Source of the DNA: Micromonospora sp. WMMD882
GTDB taxonomy: Bacteria > Actinomycetota > Actinomycetes > Mycobacteriales > Micromonosporaceae
Reading direction: 5' to 3'
DNA: 64,000 bases
Assembly: GCF_027497255.1 (NCBI RefSeq)
Contig: NZ_CP114903.1
Location: 3,224,001 to 3,288,000, forward strand
The notes beneath the pieces are model-generated. The model worked only from the letters and a program-made list of their open reading frames with translations, searched no databases and was not told the origin of the DNA. Each line of letters starts with the position of its first letter. Positions within the stretch are counted from its first letter, which is position 1. This document shows positions 34,625 through 43,176 of the stretch, piece after piece. The translations under genes and the position numbers were made by a program.

Positions 34625-35341
34625 TCAACGACGCCAGACGGCGCCGCGCCGCTCGTACTCCAGCACCTGCTCGACCTGGAGGGCGAGATCGACGCCGAGG
34701 AACCGCTCGACGAGCCAGAGCGCCAGGTCGAGCCCGGAGGTGACGCCACCGGCGGTGACCAGGTCCCCGTCGTCGACCACCCGTGCCTGGGTGACGAGGC
34801 CGCCCTGGGCACGCAGGTCCTCCACCGCCCGGTGGTGGGTGATGCACGGCCGACCGGCGGTCAGCCCGGCCGCCGACAGGAGCATGGTGCCGGTGCAGAC
34901 GCCCGCGATGGTCAGGCCACGCCGTCGGGCGGCGGCGATCGCGGCCGGCACGACCCCCCGCTGGATCTCGTACAGCACTCCCGGCGCGTCGGCCCGCCGG
35001 TAACCACCACCGGGTACGAGCAGTACGTCGGCCTCGCGCGGCGCCCACCGCCCGACCGGCCCGATCCTGCTGCCGTGGAAGGCGGCGACCGGGTCGTCGC
35101 CGTCCACCGTCACCATGCTGGTGCTGACCGTGCCGCCCCCGATCCCCTTCGCCAGGCCGAACACGTCGATCGGGGCGACGAAGTCCAGCTCCTCGACACC
35201 GTCGAACGTGACGATCTGCACCCGCAGCGGCCGGGCGGGAGTGAACCGTGGCGCGGCGGACGCGCTTCCCGACATCAGTACCGCGCCACTCGCGACCGCT
35301 CCGGCGGCGACCGTGGCCCGAAGGGCATCCCGGCGATCCAT
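34625..35341 (-). CDS. Exported DJ-1/PfpI family protein
   Basis: 238 residues. A Tat-like leader (MDRRDALRATVAAGAVASG, cleaved near ASAAP) is followed by a DJ-1/PfpI domain: VQIVTFDGVEELDFVAPIDVFG at the start, VLLVPGGG, and the nucleophile elbow GVCTGTMLLSAAGLTAGRP with the Cys near residue 148, then THHRAVEDL. This subgroup resembles isonitrile hydratase-like and AraC-regulator amidase domains. Substrate unknown. GAGGAG six bases before the ATG. It lies just outside the presumed end of the thiopeptide cluster; a link is not evident. Confidence 0.85.
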   Translation of the reverse strand: MDRRDALRATVAAGAVASGAVLMSGSASAAPRFTPARPLRVQIVTFDGVEELDFVAPIDVFGLAKGIGGGTVSTSMVTVDGDDPVAAFHGSRIGPVGRWAPREADVLLVPGGGYRRADAPGVLYEIQRGVVPAAIAAARRRGLTIAGVCTGTMLLSAAGLTAGRPCITHHRAVEDLRAQGGLVTQARVVDDGDLVTAGGVTSGLDLALWLVERFLGVDLALQVEQVLEYERRGAVWRR

Positions 35342-35501
35342 CGGCTACTCCTCATCGTGGGACGACTACGTGGACTCGCAGAGATAGTCGTCAGCCGATG
35401 GCAGGAGGTTCCCGACAGGGTGCGACGGAGCGCGGTGGGGCGGCGGCGCGCCGACGACAGCGACCGGCCGCCCATCGGCCGCTGGACGGTTCGGGCGCGG
35501 G

Positions 35502-36005
35502 TCAGCCGGCGGCGTCGGCCTCCGCCGCCACCGATGAGCGGGACAACAGCACCCCACCGTCGTCGTCGAAGGTCCAGCGCGACGAGGCCAGGGCCGCACC
35601 GGCCCGCCAACTACGCACGACCGTCGGCCGTACGGCGCAGACGGCCATTCCCATCCGGTGGGCGGCGACGAGATCGTAGGCGCCCCCGGTCGACGCGCCG
35701 TACTTCGCCGTGAAGCTCTCCCCGATCTCGACCAGCGCATCCCGTTCGGTGATCTCCACAGCGTGACCGTCCAGGATCACCACGTCGCTCGCGCTCTCCA
35801 GGTGCGCCGTCACCCGGTCGTCGCGTCGGAGGTTGCGCACCTTGACGCTGACGCCCACCGAGGAGAACGCCAGGGTCCCCCGCCACCACACGCCCCAGAC
35901 AGGTGCCGCGTGCGGTCGCAGGTCCGCGCGTACGGTGCACACCCAGTAGTTGACGGCGTCGGCCAACTGCCGCTCGACCTCCCGCCACTCGCCAGCGTTC
36001 GTCAT
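35502..36005 (-). CDS. Pyridoxamine-5'-phosphate-oxidase-fold (PPOX/F420-type) protein
   Basis: 167 residues with the split-barrel PPOX fold: VNYWVCTVRADLRPHAAPVWGVWWRGTLAFSS (residues about 18-50), VRNLRRDDRVTAHLESASDVVILDGHAVEI. Family members bind FMN or F420 and reduce or sense small molecules. GGAGGG lies six bases before the ATG. It follows the aminotransferase stop by 49 bases on the same strand, so it may be the last gene of the thiopeptide minus operon or an unrelated neighbour. No thiopeptide function is known to me for this family. Confidence 0.85.
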   Translation of the reverse strand: MTNAGEWREVERQLADAVNYWVCTVRADLRPHAAPVWGVWWRGTLAFSSVGVSVKVRNLRRDDRVTAHLESASDVVILDGHAVEITERDALVEIGESFTAKYGASTGGAYDLVAAHRMGMAVCAVRPTVVRSWRAGAALASSRWTFDDDGGVLLSRSSVAAEADAAG

Positions 36006-36054
36006 GATGTCCCTCCTGCTCGTCCGGTCCGTGGTGGGAGCGCTCCGGCGCCCG

Positions 36055-37164
36055 TCACGCCCGTGATCCCGACGGCTCCCGCGCCCCGGTGACCGGCCGC
36101 CGCCGGTAGGTCCGCGCCGCGGCGACGAAGGCGTCGTTCTCGGTCGCGGTGCCGATGGTCACCCGCACGCCGTCGTCACCGAACACCCGCACGGCGATTC
36201 CGTTGTCGCGGCAGTGGGCGGCGAAGTCGGCGGAGCGGTCACCGAACGGCAGCCACAGGAAGTTCCCCTGGCTCGGCGGCACCCGGTGGCCGGCGTCGTG
36301 GAGCAGTCGACGTACCCGGGTCCGCTCGCGGACGATCGTCCGGCACCGCTCGACGACGTCGTCCTCGGCGTCGAGCGAGGCGAGCGCGGCGGCCTGGGCC
36401 ACGCTGCTCACCCCGAACGGGACCTGGACCTTACCGAGGGCTTCGGTGACCGTTCCGGGACCGATCAGGTAGCCGAGCCGGAGGCCGGCCAGGCCGTGTG
36501 CCTTGGAGAAGGTTCGCAGGACCGCCACGTTGTCCCGTCCCTGACGCCACTGTTCCCGGGCCAGGGACACCCCGTCGAAGGCGTCCGGCCCGACGACGAA
36601 CTCCCGGTACGCCTCGTCGAGGATCACCAGGACCGTGGGCGGGACGGCCGCCAGGAACTCCCGCAGGGCGGCGGCCCGCGGCTGCGCGCCGGTCGGGTTG
36701 TTGGGGGTGCACAGGAAGACGACCCGGGTCGCCGGCCCGACGGCGGCCAGCATCCCCGGCAGGTCGGGCGACCAGTCGTCGGCCAACGGCACCGACCGGG
36801 GGGTGGCCCCGACGACGCGGGCGATGACCGGGTACGCCTCGAACGACACCCGGGGGAACAGCACCTCCTCGCCGGCGGCGCAGGTGGCCTGCACCGCCTG
36901 GTGGCAGAGCGTCACCGACCCGCAGCCGACGACGACGTTCCGGGTGTCGACGTCCAGTCGTCGCGCCAGCCGGGCCACCAGGGCGGACGCCGTCGGGTCG
37001 GGGTACCGGCCGCTGCGCGCCGCCGCGTCGTTGATCGCGTCGCGGACGCTCCCGGGCAGCTCGGTGGGCACCTCGTTGCCGGCTAGGTTGATCTCGACGG
37101 GTGGCATCGTGCCGGGCGCGTAGGACGGCAGGGCCGCCAGGTCGGGTCGAAGGCGAACAGGCAA
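36055..37164 (-). CDS. PLP aminotransferase (HisC-like), quinaldic acid pathway
   Basis: 369 residues, fold-type I aminotransferase of the histidinol-phosphate type. Visible: INLAGNEVP near the start, FLCTPNNPTG (substrate/cofactor Asn), VILDEAYREF (Asp for the pyridine nitrogen) and RTFSKAHGLAGLRLGY with the Schiff-base Lys. In thiostrepton biosynthesis an aminotransferase (TsrA) converts 2-methyltryptophan to the indolepyruvate before ring expansion. This gene next to the radical-SAM methyltransferase and SDR fits that step. The start is TTG with GGAGG seven bases upstream; no ATG or GTG gives the expected N-terminus. Confidence 0.85.
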   Translation of the reverse strand: MPVRLRPDLAALPSYAPGTMPPVEINLAGNEVPTELPGSVRDAINDAAARSGRYPDPTASALVARLARRLDVDTRNVVVGCGSVTLCHQAVQATCAAGEEVLFPRVSFEAYPVIARVVGATPRSVPLADDWSPDLPGMLAAVGPATRVVFLCTPNNPTGAQPRAAALREFLAAVPPTVLVILDEAYREFVVGPDAFDGVSLAREQWRQGRDNVAVLRTFSKAHGLAGLRLGYLIGPGTVTEALGKVQVPFGVSSVAQAAALASLDAEDDVVERCRTIVRERTRVRRLLHDAGHRVPPSQGNFLWLPFGDRSADFAAHCRDNGIAVRVFGDDGVRVTIGTATENDAFVAAARTYRRRPVTGAREPSGSRA

Positions 37165-37184
37165 GGAGAACCTCCGGGTGAGCG

Positions 37185-38003
37185 TCAGGCCAGCGGATCG
37201 CCGGCGCCGTAGGGAAGCAGGCGCAGCGTCCGGGCGCCGTCCGGGAGACCGGCGCGGGCGCGCGCGACCAGTTCGGTGAGGTCGTCGGCCCCGACGTGCA
37301 GGTATCTGCCACTCACCGGATCGAGTTCGCCGCGGGCCGTCCGGACGACGGCGTCGACGACGAGGTCGACGCTCACCCACTGGTCACGTTCCAGGCACGC
37401 GGTCATCCGTTCGGACATGTCGGTACGGACCATGCCCGGACTGATGTCGAAGATCGACACGCCGTGCGCGCGGAGCGGCCCGGCGAGGGCGTCAGAGAGC
37501 GCCAGCAGAGCTGCCTTGGACGTGCCGTAGGCCGTGTACCGGATGTCCCGCTTCGTGGCCACGTTCGAGTTGATGTTGACGATCCGACCCGCGCCGGCGG
37601 CGACCATCGACGGCAGCACCGCCCGGCAGAGGTTGAACGAGCCCCGCAGGTTCGTCTCCAGCACCTCCCACCACCGGTCGGCGTCGACCTGCCACGGCGG
37701 GCTCTCGTCGTGGTCGGCGATACCGGCGTTGTTGACCAGCAGGTCGACCGCGCCCAGCCTGCCCAAGACGTCGTCGACCACGGCCCGGACCGCAGCGGGT
37801 CGCCGGACGTCGACCGGGTGGGTGAGGGCCTCCACCCCGAACCGGACGCACTCCGAGGCGGTGTCGTCCAGTCCCGCCGGCCGCCGGCCGAGCAGAGCCA
37901 CGTTCATGCCCGCCCGGGCCAGACCGAGCGCCAGGTGCCGCCCGATTCCACGGCCGGCGCCGCTGATCAGCGCGGACCGTCCACTCAGGGCCCCGCCCAC
38001 CAC
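37185..38003 (-). CDS. Short-chain dehydrogenase/reductase, quinaldic acid ketone reduction
   Basis: 272 residues, classical SDR. SGAGRGIGRHLALGLARAG (NAD(P)-binding GxxxGxG), LVNNAGIADHDE, and YTAYGTSKAALLALSD with the catalytic Tyr-Lys pair. After the nucleotide loop comes LLGRRPAGL, the Arg-Arg favouring NADPH. In the thiostrepton pathway an SDR (TsrU) reduces the quinoline methyl ketone to the secondary alcohol that later becomes the ester-linked quinaldic acid unit. GTG start with GGGAGG seven bases upstream. It is 20 bases ahead of the aminotransferase gene and downstream of the B12 methyltransferase gene. Confidence 0.85.
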   Translation of the reverse strand: MVGGALSGRSALISGAGRGIGRHLALGLARAGMNVALLGRRPAGLDDTASECVRFGVEALTHPVDVRRPAAVRAVVDDVLGRLGAVDLLVNNAGIADHDESPPWQVDADRWWEVLETNLRGSFNLCRAVLPSMVAAGAGRIVNINSNVATKRDIRYTAYGTSKAALLALSDALAGPLRAHGVSIFDISPGMVRTDMSERMTACLERDQWVSVDLVVDAVVRTARGELDPVSGRYLHVGADDLTELVARARAGLPDGARTLRLLPYGAGDPLA

Positions 38004-38049
38004 GCCACCTCCCTCATGTCAGCGCCTCCACGCGGCCGGTCACCCGGCG

Positions 38050-39780
38050 TCAGCCGGTCACCGTCTCGAGCACGCCCCGGTCGTGGGCCTCCCGGAGGAT
38101 CGAGTGGCGCTGACGCCAGTGCGACCAGAACGCTCCGGAGTAGCCCAGGCGGCACAGGCTGAGCAGAAAGGGGTTGTCGGCGTAGTTGTTGTCGTGCTCG
38201 CTCATGCCCGCCACGGTGGGCAGCATGACCCGGTAGTGCTCCCGGGCAGGGATGTGGTCCCAGAGGAACTGCACCGACTGCCGCCACCGTCCCGCCGGGT
38301 CGGAGACCCGGGCGGGGTCCTCCGGCAGGTCCGGCGAGAAGTAGCAGACCAGACGGAAGCCACCGTCGTCGTCGAACATGAACTGCCGCTCGTACTCGAC
38401 CGGGCTGGCGCACATGGCGAGCGGTTTGAGCACGATCGGCTCCCGGGCGGTGTTCGACTGCAGCCCGGGCACCGTCCGCACCCCCGCGCACCGCTCGGCC
38501 ATCCGGATGCCGAGATCGGTGTACGGGAAGAGCCGCAGCCCGAGGCTGAACCCGGTGACGGTCGCGTCGAGCGCCATGAACTCGTCCACGCACCGCCGCA
38601 TCGTCTCGCGGGTCTCGCCCGGCATGCCGAAGAGCGCCTCGACCATAGTCTGCATGCCGTGGCGGTGGCTGAGCTCCACCAGGCGGGCGGTGTCCTCGAA
38701 GGTGTAGAACTGCGAGCCACCGGTGGTGACCTTCCAGCCGTCGAGGAGGTCGCGGCGGACGTGGTCGGCGCCGACGTTCACCCCGGCGCAGCCGGCGCCG
38801 GCCAGCAGCTCGGCGAACTCCTCGTCGAACGGGGCCGGCTGGCAGTAGATCCACAGCCGCAGGTCGTGCAGCGGCCCGGAGTGATCGGTGTTCCTGCGGC
38901 GGATGATCTCCCTGAGCAGCGTCTTGCTGTTGCCGATGGCGAGATTGAACTCGCTGTCGGTGGAGTGCAGGTCGTGCACCCCCTGGGCGACCAGGGACTC
39001 CATCTCGTCCACCACCGCCGGGATGCTCCGCCGGGCGAACCGGGTGCCCTTCGCGTCCGGCTCCACGCAGTGTGAGCAGCGGTAGACGCACCCGTTCTTG
39101 GTCAGGATGCTGCCGATCCCGCTCCACCGGTAGTAGGCGAGGTTGTCCACCTTGGACGGGTCACCCGAGCGGCGGTGGTAGCTGTCGAGGCGGTTGACCT
39201 GCCAGAGGCGACTCTGGTTGTAGCCGGCCAACGCCAGCGGCCCGGTGCCGGCGGCCGGCGTCCGGGCCGGGACGGACACGACCCGCCCGTCGCCCTCGTT
39301 GACGAGCAGGCCGGCGACCGACCGCGGGTCGCGCCCCTCGACCAGCGCGTCGGCGAGATCGCAGATGATCACCTCGCCCGGCCCCTTGACGCCGAAGTCG
39401 ACCCCGAAGTAGTCGACCAGGGCGAACGGCATGGTCGAGAAGCCGATCCCGCCGGCCACGAGCGGAGCGGTCGTCCGCTGCCGGATCGCGAGGATGATCT
39501 CCTTGTGCTCGTCGACGAAGGGACGCTGCTCCAACGCGTACGTGGTGTCGGTGTTCCGTACCGTCACCCCCACGAGCAGGGGTTGCCGCAGGGAGAAGTA
39601 CTCGGTGACGACCACCTGCCAGTCGTCGCGACGGAAGGTCAGATCTACCACCTCCACCGTGTAGCCGGCCTGCTCCAACGCGGTGGTGAGCACGTCCAGG
39701 GCGTACGGCGCGATCGGTGGATGCACCTTGTTCGGGTTAACCAGAGTCACCAGGCCCCTGCTCACGGGCGCACCATCCAT
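38050..39780 (-). CDS. Cobalamin-dependent radical-SAM tryptophan 2-C-methyltransferase (TsrM-like)
   Basis: 576 residues. Residues about 1-140 form the B12-binding Rossmann domain (GLVTLVNPNKVHPPIAPYAL, LVGVTVRNTDTT, VAGGIGFS). The radical-SAM core carries the cluster cysteines C231, C235 and C238 in NGCVYRCSHC, then VNVGADHVRRD and VEALFGMPGETRETM. This arrangement matches TsrM, which methylates C2 of tryptophan with methylcobalamin, the first step of quinaldic acid. The unusual TsrM property (no 5'-deoxyadenosyl radical) is known for the family, not visible here. ATG 39780 is adjacent to GAAGG; the GTG at 39765 is an alternative start. Confidence 0.9.
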   Translation of the reverse strand: MDGAPVSRGLVTLVNPNKVHPPIAPYALDVLTTALEQAGYTVEVVDLTFRRDDWQVVVTEYFSLRQPLLVGVTVRNTDTTYALEQRPFVDEHKEIILAIRQRTTAPLVAGGIGFSTMPFALVDYFGVDFGVKGPGEVIICDLADALVEGRDPRSVAGLLVNEGDGRVVSVPARTPAAGTGPLALAGYNQSRLWQVNRLDSYHRRSGDPSKVDNLAYYRWSGIGSILTKNGCVYRCSHCVEPDAKGTRFARRSIPAVVDEMESLVAQGVHDLHSTDSEFNLAIGNSKTLLREIIRRRNTDHSGPLHDLRLWIYCQPAPFDEEFAELLAGAGCAGVNVGADHVRRDLLDGWKVTTGGSQFYTFEDTARLVELSHRHGMQTMVEALFGMPGETRETMRRCVDEFMALDATVTGFSLGLRLFPYTDLGIRMAERCAGVRTVPGLQSNTAREPIVLKPLAMCASPVEYERQFMFDDDGGFRLVCYFSPDLPEDPARVSDPAGRWRQSVQFLWDHIPAREHYRVMLPTVAGMSEHDNNYADNPFLLSLCRLGYSGAFWSHWRQRHSILREAHDRGVLETVTG

Positions 39781-39811
39781 CCTTCGGTCCGCTGATCGGG
39801 TGTTGCGCCGG

Positions 39812-41494
39812 TCATGTCTCCGCCGGCGGGTCCGGCGTGACCGTGACGCCGACCAGGTGCGGCGCCGCCAGCGGCGGCAGCGTCACCTCCTGCCAGCACA
39901 GGCCGAGCCGCTCCGCGCGGTCCCGCACGGACCGGTCCTCGACGAACCGGTCACCTGCCGCCGGAACGATCGCGTCCGGGTCGACGGACGGCAACTGACG
40001 GCGCGCCCGCGCCGCCAACCGCGCCCGCTCGACGACGTCGTCGCGATCCGTCCCGACCACCCACCGGCCGTCGTCGTCGACCAGGGCACGCCACAGTCCA
40101 CTGGGATGCCGCTGACACCGGACGCCGCCGAGCGGGTCGTCGTCGGACGCCGGCCCGTCGGCCCCGACGCCCGGGGCCGCCGACGACCACCCGTCGGGCA
40201 GCCGGTCGGCAGCCCAGCGGCACAGCGCCCGACCCAGCGCCACCATGGCGGTCGGGCCGACCCCGAGCACCGCCCGGGCGGGCACCGGCACCGTCGTCTC
40301 CACCGCCAGCAGAGCGGCCTCCTCACGCGCCGACTGCCCGGTCGAGGCGACCACCACGCCACGCTCCTCGCCGACAGCGGCCGGCGCCGGCCGACCGGGT
40401 GGGTTGACCCGCAGCCGCAGCGCCACCAGCGGCCCCTGTTCCAGCCCGCGCGGGGAACTGCTGACCAGCGGCCCGAAGCAACGGGCGGCGGAGACCACCG
40501 CCGGGAACCGCCCCCGGCGGGCCGACGTCACCGGCGTCACCGGGTCGGTCGCGTGCGACCCGCCCGGGCAGGACGGGTCGGGATCCACGGCGGTGCGCCA
40601 GATGCTGAGCCGGGTCAGGTCGACCACCACCCCCTCGGTCAGCCGGGCGGGGTGGTCGGCGCCGACGTGCTGGAAGAGCTCCTGGGCGAGCACCGCCGCG
40701 CCGACCGCGGTGGGCACGTGCCCGAGGCTCGCGTCCTCGGGCAACCCGACGGCCGGATGCACCAGCCGACGCCAGGCGCACCGGACACAGGCCACCCCGG
40801 CGCCGGGCACCTGACCCTTCAGCAGCATCGCCTGCCCGCGTACGACGCCGGCCCAGACCGGGGTTCCCGCCCGGTCGAGCAGGCGCCACGCGTCGTCGAG
40901 TTCCGAGGCGGCGAACAGGCCCACCAGGCGGGCGCCGTCGACCGGCGGGTCGGCCGGCCCCCGCAACCGGACCGACAACCCGGCCCCCCGGTGGTCGTCG
41001 ACCAGTTCCCGCAGCTCCTCGGTGGGCTCGGCGTCCCGCAGGACGACGTCACCGAAGCCCGTCTCGACCAGGGTGGCGGCGATCAGCGAGGCGCGTTCCG
41101 ACGGCCCGACGACGGACACCGGGCAGGTACGGACCCGGGCCAGCGCGGCCGCCGGATCCGCGGCGAAGTGCCGCAGGTACTCGATCTGCTGACCGAACGC
41201 CCGGGTCACGGGTGAGTCTTCGGTCAACTCGTCGACGCGGTGCCGCCGCACCACCTGCCGCTGCTCCAGGATGCCGATCAGGCCACGGACATACTTGGCC
41301 TGCTCGGGCCGGAGCGCGGCGAGCAGGCGCTTGTCGGATATCCCACGGTCCAGCAGCGGAGCGATCCGTTCCACCCACCGGGCCACCGCCGAGCCGCGCA
41401 GCGTGAAGGAGCCGTCGGTGGTGCGGATCCACACCCCGTCGGGCACCGGGACGTAGTAGGCGTCCGCCCGCAGGCGGAGCAGGGTCTCCGTCAC
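39812..41494 (-). CDS. Ocin-ThiF/E1-like TOMM maturation protein (copy 1)
   Basis: 560 residues. The N-terminus (LLRLRADAYYVPVPDGVWIRT, GSFTLRGSAVARWVERI) is a winged-helix leader-recognition-type region. The middle is an E1/ThiF-like Rossmann domain without an ATP-binding GxGxxG (VSVVGPSERASLIAATLVETGFG). CVRCAWRR is a CxxC block, and the C-terminal region carries CQRHPSGLWRALVDDDG. Such proteins bring the precursor leader to the YcaO cyclodehydratase that makes thiazoles. A paralogue is encoded at 52864-54432. GTG start overlaps the SagB stop (GTGA). Confidence 0.85.
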   Translation of the reverse strand: MTETLLRLRADAYYVPVPDGVWIRTTDGSFTLRGSAVARWVERIAPLLDRGISDKRLLAALRPEQAKYVRGLIGILEQRQVVRRHRVDELTEDSPVTRAFGQQIEYLRHFAADPAAALARVRTCPVSVVGPSERASLIAATLVETGFGDVVLRDAEPTEELRELVDDHRGAGLSVRLRGPADPPVDGARLVGLFAASELDDAWRLLDRAGTPVWAGVVRGQAMLLKGQVPGAGVACVRCAWRRLVHPAVGLPEDASLGHVPTAVGAAVLAQELFQHVGADHPARLTEGVVVDLTRLSIWRTAVDPDPSCPGGSHATDPVTPVTSARRGRFPAVVSAARCFGPLVSSSPRGLEQGPLVALRLRVNPPGRPAPAAVGEERGVVVASTGQSAREEAALLAVETTVPVPARAVLGVGPTAMVALGRALCRWAADRLPDGWSSAAPGVGADGPASDDDPLGGVRCQRHPSGLWRALVDDDGRWVVGTDRDDVVERARLAARARRQLPSVDPDAIVPAAGDRFVEDRSVRDRAERLGLCWQEVTLPPLAAPHLVGVTVTPDPPAET

Positions 41495-43176
41495 GAGCCA
41501 CCTCCGCCGCCGGTTGCCACCGGGTGCGCGCTGCTCTCCAGGTAGAGCGCCCGCCGGTACCGGCTGATCCCGACCAGCAGCAGGGCGGTCAGCCCTCGCC
41601 CCGCCAGACCCAGCTCGTCGTCCAGCGGAGCGGAGACGAAGCCGAGCACCGGGTGCGCCGACAGCCCGTCGCGGGCCGCGGCCACCGACAGCCGTTGGGC
41701 GAGCAACCCGCCGAGCAGGTGCTGGGCGCGGTAGGCGAGGGCGCCGCCCGGACCGTCGTGGACGTCGGCCGCGCCGACCATGACGGCGATCAGGGGCGCC
41801 TGCGCGAAGTTCATGTAGGAACCGAACAGGCACCGCTGCACGAGGGGGCCGAAGTCGCCCCCGGCGGTACGGGTGAGCCCGCGACCGTCATCGTGCAGCA
41901 GGTAGGCGCCGGCCGGCAGGCCGGTCACCGAACGGGCTATCAGCAGGCACCGGGGGTGGCAGGCAACGTCGGCAGGGCCGGTGGGAACCGACCCGTCCAG
42001 CGGGGCGAGGAGCTCCGCGCTCCAGGTCGCCACGTCGTCCATGCCCACCGGGGTCCCCCGGTACTGCTCACCGAGAGCGGTACGGGCCCACGCGTCGCCG
42101 ACCGTGGGAGGTTCGCCCGCCACAGCGGGCAGCCGAGCGTCGACCGGCAGCCCGTCCAGCGGGATCGGGGGTAGGTCGACCGGGTTTCCGGCCGTGGCCA
42201 GACAGGCGGCGTGCATCCGCCGGGCCCCCGAGGAGCGGTCCGGCATCTCCATCGCGCCACGCCACGGCACGTCCGGGACGGCCGCTGTCCGAATACCGTC
42301 GCCCGACGCGGAGCCGTCGCCCGACGCGCCGCCGGTCGGCGCGGGTCGGACGTCGAGCACGACCGGCGCCGCCTCGACGGACGGATCCAGGCCCAGCCCA
42401 CGCAGCAGGGGCAGCTCGCCGCCGACGAGCGAGACGCGGCAGGTCCAACCCCAGCGCCGGGCGGTCAGCGCGAACTGGCCCACCACGGTGCCGCTGTCCA
42501 ACGCGGCCAGCCGGTAGGAGAAGTCCCCGTACTTGAAGTAGTTCTTCCACAGCGGGATCGTGAGCACGATCCGGACACCGCCGTCAGGTGACGCCAGTTC
42601 GTCCGGTGGACGACCGGACGCCAGACGGGCCAGCGAATGCCGGACGGCGTTGTAGTGGTAGACGCCGGCGGCCAGCCCCGCGTCCCCGTCGGTGCAGACG
42701 TAACACTCGGCCGGGTACGTGACCCCGCCGGACGGCACCGCCCGACGTAGCTGGTAGTGGGCGTCACGGTGCACCGGGGCAGGTTGCTCGGGACTGCTCT
42801 TGGCGGTTCCCTCCGGGTACCAACGGATCCCGGTCACCCCGTAGCTGGCCTGGAGCAACGCGCCGAGCCAGGACAGCTGTCCCCGCTGTGCCACGGTCAC
42901 CGCCTGCTGCGCCCTACCTCGGACGAGCCGGCGCGGCATGGGCGGCAGATCGACCTGTCGCGCCGTCTCGTACCAGCGGAACGGGCTGGGGATGTTCTGC
43001 CAGTCGATCTGCCACGAGCCCGGGTAGATGTCGTCGAAGCTGCCGCGCAGCCGGTGGACGAAGGCCGACACCTCGGCCCGGTCGAAGGGCCGCACATCCG
43101 TCTCCCGCGCCGCGCCGCCGGGCTGGTGGGGCTGCTCCGGGCCCTGCCGGTGTCGCGTGGCCGCGTCGGTCAGCAT
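41491..43176 (-). CDS. SagB/McbC-type FMN azoline dehydrogenase (tandem nitroreductase)
   Basis: 561 residues with two nitroreductase-like halves. The first: SWLGALLQASYGVTGIRWYPEG, RRAVPSGGVTYPAECYVC (the RxxPSxG FMN/active-site block), GVYHYNAVRHSL, LTIPLWKNYFKYGDFSYRLAALDSG. The second: MHAACLATAGNPVDLPPIPL, GAYLLHDD, FMNFAQAPL-like and GGLLAQRLSVAAARDGLSAHPV. This is the layout of thiopeptide azoline dehydrogenases, which oxidise thiazolines to thiazoles using FMN. In thiostrepton-type products one thiazoline is left unoxidised. The ATG overlaps the upstream stop by one base (TGATG). Confidence 0.9.
   Translation of the reverse strand: MLTDAATRHRQGPEQPHQPGGAARETDVRPFDRAEVSAFVHRLRGSFDDIYPGSWQIDWQNIPSPFRWYETARQVDLPPMPRRLVRGRAQQAVTVAQRGQLSWLGALLQASYGVTGIRWYPEGTAKSSPEQPAPVHRDAHYQLRRAVPSGGVTYPAECYVCTDGDAGLAAGVYHYNAVRHSLARLASGRPPDELASPDGGVRIVLTIPLWKNYFKYGDFSYRLAALDSGTVVGQFALTARRWGWTCRVSLVGGELPLLRGLGLDPSVEAAPVVLDVRPAPTGGASGDGSASGDGIRTAAVPDVPWRGAMEMPDRSSGARRMHAACLATAGNPVDLPPIPLDGLPVDARLPAVAGEPPTVGDAWARTALGEQYRGTPVGMDDVATWSAELLAPLDGSVPTGPADVACHPRCLLIARSVTGLPAGAYLLHDDGRGLTRTAGGDFGPLVQRCLFGSYMNFAQAPLIAVMVGAADVHDGPGGALAYRAQHLLGGLLAQRLSVAAARDGLSAHPVLGFVSAPLDDELGLAGRGLTALLLVGISRYRRALYLESSAHPVATGGGGGS

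Noticed and set aside
36214..37086. 290-codon plus-strand frame opposite the aminotransferase
   Set aside because: The minus strand has all PLP-enzyme motifs; the plus frame is an antisense shadow.
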